Below, piece after piece: positions 60,477 through 64,000 of a DNA stretch of 64,000 nucleotides. Position 1 is the stretch's first letter, and each line of letters opens with the position of its first letter. The DNA comes from Candidatus Gastranaerophilales bacterium. GTDB taxonomy: Bacteria > Cyanobacteriota > Vampirovibrionia > Gastranaerophilales > Gastranaerophilaceae. The notes beneath the pieces are model-generated. The model was not told the origin of the DNA. It did no database searches and saw only the letters and a list, made by a program, of their open reading frames with translations. Both the position numbers and the translations under genes were made by a program. The stretch lies in contig CALUUN010000002.1 of the NCBI GenBank assembly GCA_944323995.1, positions 1 to 64,000 on the forward strand. The letters run 5' to 3'.

Positions 60477-61742
60477 TTAAACATCCGGAAGATCGCCTTT
60501 GACATCGGCGACAACATCGCTTTCGAGGTCAAAAACGGTATGCAGCGCTTTAACAGCTTTTTGTGCATCCGCTTTATCGACAAGACAGCTTATTTTAATT
60601 TCGCTTGTAGAAATCATTTTGATGTTGATACATAGTTTCGCAAGTGTTTCAAACATGGTAGAGGCGATACCGGGTCTGTCAATCATGCCTGCACCGACAA
60701 TTGAAACTTTTGCGATATTATCGTCAACTTTGACATCTGTTGCGCCGACTTCATCTTTCAACTTGTCGAGCACAGCAAGAGTTTTCGGCAAATCATTCGC
60801 ATCAATTGTGAAAGCAATATCATTTGTATTAGAAATTTTCCGTGCATAAGATTGAATAATCATATCGACGGAGATATTTTCTTTAGCGAGAGCGCTGAAC
60901 AAACCTGCAGCAACGCCCGGTTTATCAGGAACATCGCAGACAACAATTCTTGCTTGAGTCAAATCAGCGGCAACGCCGGCAACCGGTTTATATATTTCCA
61001 TTTTTTCCACTCCCAGAATTAAAGTACCCATGTTATCAAGATTAAAACTGCTTCTGACGCGCAAAGGAACAGCAAACTGTTTTGCGGTTTCAACGCTTCT
61101 CGGATGAAGCACGTTAGCACCGGCGTGCGCAAGTTCAAGCATTTCTTCATAAGAAACTTCATCAAGTCTTGAAGCATTGGGAACAACGCGCGGGTCGGTT
61201 GTATAAACACCTTCGACGTCAGTATAGATATCGCAGCGTTCGGCATTCAAAGCAGCTGCAAGCGCAACGGCCGATGTGTCCGAACCGCCGCGGCCGAGGG
61301 TGGTAATTTCGCCGTCCTCGGTTACGCCCTGAAATCCGGCAACAACAATTATTTTGCCTTCATCAAGGTTTTTGCGCAATTTATCTGTTTTTATATCAAT
61401 AATTCTTGCTTTTGAATGTATATTTTCGGTCATAATACCGACCTGCATTGCATTAAAACTTACGGCATCATAACCTTTTGCCTGAATAGCCATTGCAAGA
61501 AGCGCTATTGAAACACCTTCGCCGGTTGACAAAAGCATGTCCATCTCGCGGCCCGAAGGATTCGGGGTTAAATCTTTTGCCATTTTCACAAGATGGTCTG
61601 TCGTGTGTCCCATTGCGGAAACCACCACAACGACGTCATTGCCGTTTTGTTTTTCTCTGATTACAACGTTTGCTACATTTTTTATTTTATCGGTATCCGC
61701 AACTGATGTGCCGCCGAATTTTTGAACAATAATCTTTTTCAT
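60477..61742 (-). CDS. lysC: Aspartate kinase
   Basis: A 421-residue first enzyme of the aspartate pathway to Lys, Met, Thr and diaminopimelate. KIIVQKFGGTSVADTDKIKN, LLSTGEGVSIALLAMAIQAKG and TTLGRGGSDTSAVALAAALN form the kinase domain; two ACT domains follow (DKPGVAAGLFSALAKENISV; GAGMIDRPGIASTMFETLAK), so feedback inhibition is expected. Start overlaps the TPR gene stop by one base. Confidence 0.96.
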   Translation of the reverse strand: MKKIIVQKFGGTSVADTDKIKNVANVVIREKQNGNDVVVVVSAMGHTTDHLVKMAKDLTPNPSGREMDMLLSTGEGVSIALLAMAIQAKGYDAVSFNAMQVGIMTENIHSKARIIDIKTDKLRKNLDEGKIIVVAGFQGVTEDGEITTLGRGGSDTSAVALAAALNAERCDIYTDVEGVYTTDPRVVPNASRLDEVSYEEMLELAHAGANVLHPRSVETAKQFAVPLRVRSSFNLDNMGTLILGVEKMEIYKPVAGVAADLTQARIVVCDVPDKPGVAAGLFSALAKENISVDMIIQSYARKISNTNDIAFTIDANDLPKTLAVLDKLKDEVGATDVKVDDNIAKVSIVGAGMIDRPGIASTMFETLAKLCINIKMISTSEIKISCLVDKADAQKAVKALHTVFDLESDVVADVKGDLPDV

Positions 61743-63229
61743 TAATTTTCTTTTATTTCTTTCAAAATTTTTTCTAAGTCCGCCCTCAAATCGGGGTATT
61801 CAAATCCGTTTATTTTATCGGCAAGAGAAATTGCCTCTTTTACATTATATTCACAAACGTCCTCTTTGACAAGTATGTAACTTACATAAAATAACAAATT
61901 TAATATTCGTCTGTTATTAGGCTCGAGATTAGCGGCTTTTCTTAACTTTCTGCGGGCGTCCTGATAATCTTTTTGTGAAATAAGATATTGCGCAAACTCA
62001 AAATAAGCGGGTGCAAATTTCGGATTAAATTTCAAAATTTTCTCGTAAGAATCTCTTATCATGTTATCGTTACCCAGCTTTTCATAACATTTTGCCAGTC
62101 TGAAATAGTTATAAGCATCTTTAGGGTCTTTTTTAAGAGCTTCTTTAAAATAATTCAGGGCATCTTCCGTGTTGCCGTATGCCAGAGCCGAAAGTCCTTT
62201 TGCTTCTATTATATATACATTGGAAGCATCTTTTTCTCCTGCAAAATTTATAAAGTCATGCGCTTTTTCAAAATCTTTTGTTTCCGCAGCACACAAAGCC
62301 ATGCCCGCCTGAGCTTCGGGGCATTCAACATCTTCGAGAAGCGCTTTTTGATAGATTTCTTTTGCTTCTTCAAATCTGCACAGTCTTACAAGAGCGTTCC
62401 CCCATTCCGAATAAAGAAGCGGACTTTTCAGTTCTCTTTCTTCCGCGGACATAAAGCATTTTGTAGCGTTTTCGTAATCAAACAATATTGAATAAATTTT
62501 TCCCAAAAGCAAATAAGCGGGAAGCATGCTCCTGTTAAAATCGACCGACATGCGTGCATAACGAATGGCATGCTCGTAATCTTCTTTTAAATAATACAAA
62601 TTTGCATACTCATAGGTATTGCTCTCATTGGGGCATGTATTTGTCAAAAAACTCAATTTACTTTCTGCATCATCATATTTTTCAAGCCTGACTTCTACGA
62701 TTGCCGCAAGCAGCATTGCTGCGAAATTATAGCGGTTTATTTTAATCGCTTTTATAAACTTTTCGTGCGCTTCATTGTATTTTTTTTGTTTAAACAAAGC
62801 CATGCCCCAGCCTGTCTGGATATCTGTATTAACCGGTGAAATTTTGTCTGCTTTTTCAAAAGAAATTTCGGCATCTTCGTATTTTCTTACGGTAACAAGA
62901 ACCATAGCCAGCTTATGCCAGATATTTTTATCCTGCGGATTTAATTCGGCGGATTTGCGGTAAGCCTCAATCGCTTCATTGAAATTTCCGGCTCTTTCTT
63001 CCGCGACACCGAGATATTTATATACAAGAGCATCTTTTTGTGTAATGGCAAGCGCTTCTGTTAAAACTTTTTTCGCTTCAACATAACGCATTTTTTCAAT
63101 AAGTTTTTTGGCACGGTTTACATAAGCCAGAGAAGGAATCGTCTGGTTGTCGGTTTCTTTTTTGTAAGAATCTACCGAAACGTTCAAATCTTTTACTTTA
63201 TCCGATATTTTTTTCAGCCAACTAAACAA
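61742..63229 (-). CDS. Tetratricopeptide-repeat protein
   Basis: A 495-residue protein made of about ten TPR repeats from residue ~30 on, e.g. ALVYKYLGVAEERAGNFNEA and AYNYFRLAKCYEKLGNDNMI, with the alternating W/L-G/A-Y-A-F/Y-P pattern. No signal peptide. It presumably serves as a protein-binding scaffold; the partner is unknown. It overlaps the kdsC-like gene by 16 bp upstream and lysC by 1 bp downstream. Confidence 0.85.
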   Translation of the reverse strand: MFSWLKKISDKVKDLNVSVDSYKKETDNQTIPSLAYVNRAKKLIEKMRYVEAKKVLTEALAITQKDALVYKYLGVAEERAGNFNEAIEAYRKSAELNPQDKNIWHKLAMVLVTVRKYEDAEISFEKADKISPVNTDIQTGWGMALFKQKKYNEAHEKFIKAIKINRYNFAAMLLAAIVEVRLEKYDDAESKLSFLTNTCPNESNTYEYANLYYLKEDYEHAIRYARMSVDFNRSMLPAYLLLGKIYSILFDYENATKCFMSAEERELKSPLLYSEWGNALVRLCRFEEAKEIYQKALLEDVECPEAQAGMALCAAETKDFEKAHDFINFAGEKDASNVYIIEAKGLSALAYGNTEDALNYFKEALKKDPKDAYNYFRLAKCYEKLGNDNMIRDSYEKILKFNPKFAPAYFEFAQYLISQKDYQDARRKLRKAANLEPNNRRILNLLFYVSYILVKEDVCEYNVKEAISLADKINGFEYPDLRADLEKILKEIKEN

Positions 63230-63690
63230 TCCGCAACCTCTCTGAATGCTCCCGATCCGCCCTGTGAATTTGTTATTTGGATGCCTTCTATCTTTTTAAG
63301 TTTTTCAACCGAATGGGGAACGGTTATTTTGTACTTTGAAAACTCAAGGCATGCCGTATCGTTTATGTCATCACCGATATAAACAAATTCCTCTTTGGAA
63401 AGATTGTATTTTTCAACTATTGATTTCAAAACATCTATCTTAATTCTGATATTCTGGTGAACTTCTTCAATATTAAACTGCCTCGCAAGAATTTCAATTG
63501 CGCTGTTTTTTTCGCCGGAAATTATTGCGATATTGTAACCGTTTTTTCTCAGGATAGAAATTCCCATTATATCTTTGAAATTCATTTTTCTTGTCATGGA
63601 ACCGTCCGCATTTATATAGACGCAGTTGTCGGTCATAACGCCGTCAAAATCGGTTATAATCCATTTAATTGTATCGGGCAGTTTAATCAT
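63214..63690 (-). CDS. KdsC-type HAD phosphatase
   Basis: A 158-residue HAD phosphatase of the small, cap-less KdsC type: WIITDFDGVMTDNCVYI (nucleophile and acid Asp), IISGEKNSAIEILA, and EEFVYIGDDINDTACLEFSK (motif IV); GSGAFREVADCLV at the end. It would release phosphate from KDO-8-phosphate for LPS or from a related sialic-acid phosphate. The start is the ATG at 63690 with AAGGAA upstream; the frame's earlier TTG is not needed. Confidence 0.88.
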   Translation of the reverse strand: MIKLPDTIKWIITDFDGVMTDNCVYINADGSMTRKMNFKDIMGISILRKNGYNIAIISGEKNSAIEILARQFNIEEVHQNIRIKIDVLKSIVEKYNLSKEEFVYIGDDINDTACLEFSKYKITVPHSVEKLKKIEGIQITNSQGGSGAFREVADCLVG

Positions 63691-63739
63691 ATACAAATTT
63701 CCTTATATCTGATATAATTATACCATAAGGCAGACACAA

Positions 63740-64000
63740 ATGATTACATATATTATCAACTGTTGTTTAATACTGGTATTCGTACTGTTGTTTTTCATCA
63801 CAAGAAAAACAAACAAGCGCTGGTCTAAAATCAATGACTATCTCGGAACGGTAACTAATACGGTAAACTCCGTCAGATACGGCAACTTAACAACAAAAAT
63901 CGAAAAACTTGAGCATCCGACATATCAAAACGTTACGGACAGTATCAACAGAATGGTTGAAACTCTTAACGACAGAGAAAAAATGATTATTGAATATCAG
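63740..64000 (+). CDS. Membrane sensor protein, probable histidine kinase (partial)
   Basis: The first 87 codons of a gene cut by the window end. MITYIINCCLILVFVLLFFI is one membrane helix, followed by a HAMP- or linker-like helical region (NTVNSVRYGNLTTKIEKLEH, SINRMVETLNDREKMIIEYQ). That last phrase is typical of the segment before PAS or HisKA domains, but neither is visible here. A TATAAT lies ~25 nt upstream and AAGG before the ATG. Confidence 0.55.
   Translation, partial: MITYIINCCLILVFVLLFFITRKTNKRWSKINDYLGTVTNTVNSVRYGNLTTKIEKLEHPTYQNVTDSINRMVETLNDREKMIIEYQ

Overview
The window looks like a chromosomal segment of an uncultured, AT-rich, non-photosynthetic relative of the cyanobacteria, most likely a gut Gastranaerophilales (Vampirovibrionia / 'Melainabacteria'). 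This is inference, not a database match. It rests on a GH57 branching enzyme, a separate ATP synthase beta-epsilon operon as in cyanobacteria, min genes, type IV pilus/type II secretion genes, AdhE for fermentation, no photosynthesis genes, and many hypothetical proteins with short lineage-style N termini.

Layout. 0.1-4.1 kb: glycosyltransferase, rpsT, GH57 enzyme, and a predicted papain-like protein. 4.2-7.4 kb: an accessory zone at tRNA-Asp, with a 19-bp copy of the tRNA 3' end bounding a 1.7-kb insert (small ORF, membrane protein, NERD nuclease-like protein), GC-rich repeats, a convergent HigBA-like toxin-antitoxin pair and a RAYT remnant. 7.5-13.7 kb: an L,D-transpeptidase fusion and a four-gene acetyltransferase/hydrolase/cupin/CMD operon whose last three genes carry signal peptides plus a second, internal ribosome site and start. 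13.7-24.8 kb: pyrH-frr-cdsA-rnc-rpe, then a pilP/secretin/ATPase/inner-membrane pilus operon and a uridine-kinase-like gene. 25-34.5 kb: atpDC, then the S10-spc ribosomal operon (rpsJ to rpsN) with unusually long, structured spacers. 34.7-46 kb: a Glu/Pro-rich protein, minCDE with an extended MinE, SLT lysozyme, Nudix regulator, secG, tcdA, SDR, GT9, comM, and a two-subunit chromate transporter. 46-48.2 kb: tandem repeats and a MITE-like element beside a pilin-like gene whose last ~50 codons look like the variable region of a diversity-generating retroelement, with a small XRE regulator. 48.2-54.3 kb: tRNA-Cys, GNAT, TPM and nucleotidyltransferase-like genes, tRNA-Val, gcvT-gcvH-gcvPA, dnaJ-like. 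54.6-56 kb: rpsH-rplF-rplR, broken away from the rest of the spc operon. 56-64 kb: adhE, hypotheticals, lysC, TPR protein, kdsC-like phosphatase and the start of a sensor-kinase-like gene.

The most interesting signal is the C terminus of the pilin-like gene at 46717-47793: 23 of 30 consecutive codons end in C, inside an AT-rich gene, in a C-type-lectin-like tail. No reverse transcriptase or template repeat was recognised in the window, so it would be a remote target. Others are the nested signal-peptide starts, the tRNA-Asp island, a MinE with a CxxCxxC tail, an RNase III with a substituted metal ligand, and a set of promoters placed so that transcription would start on the ATG.
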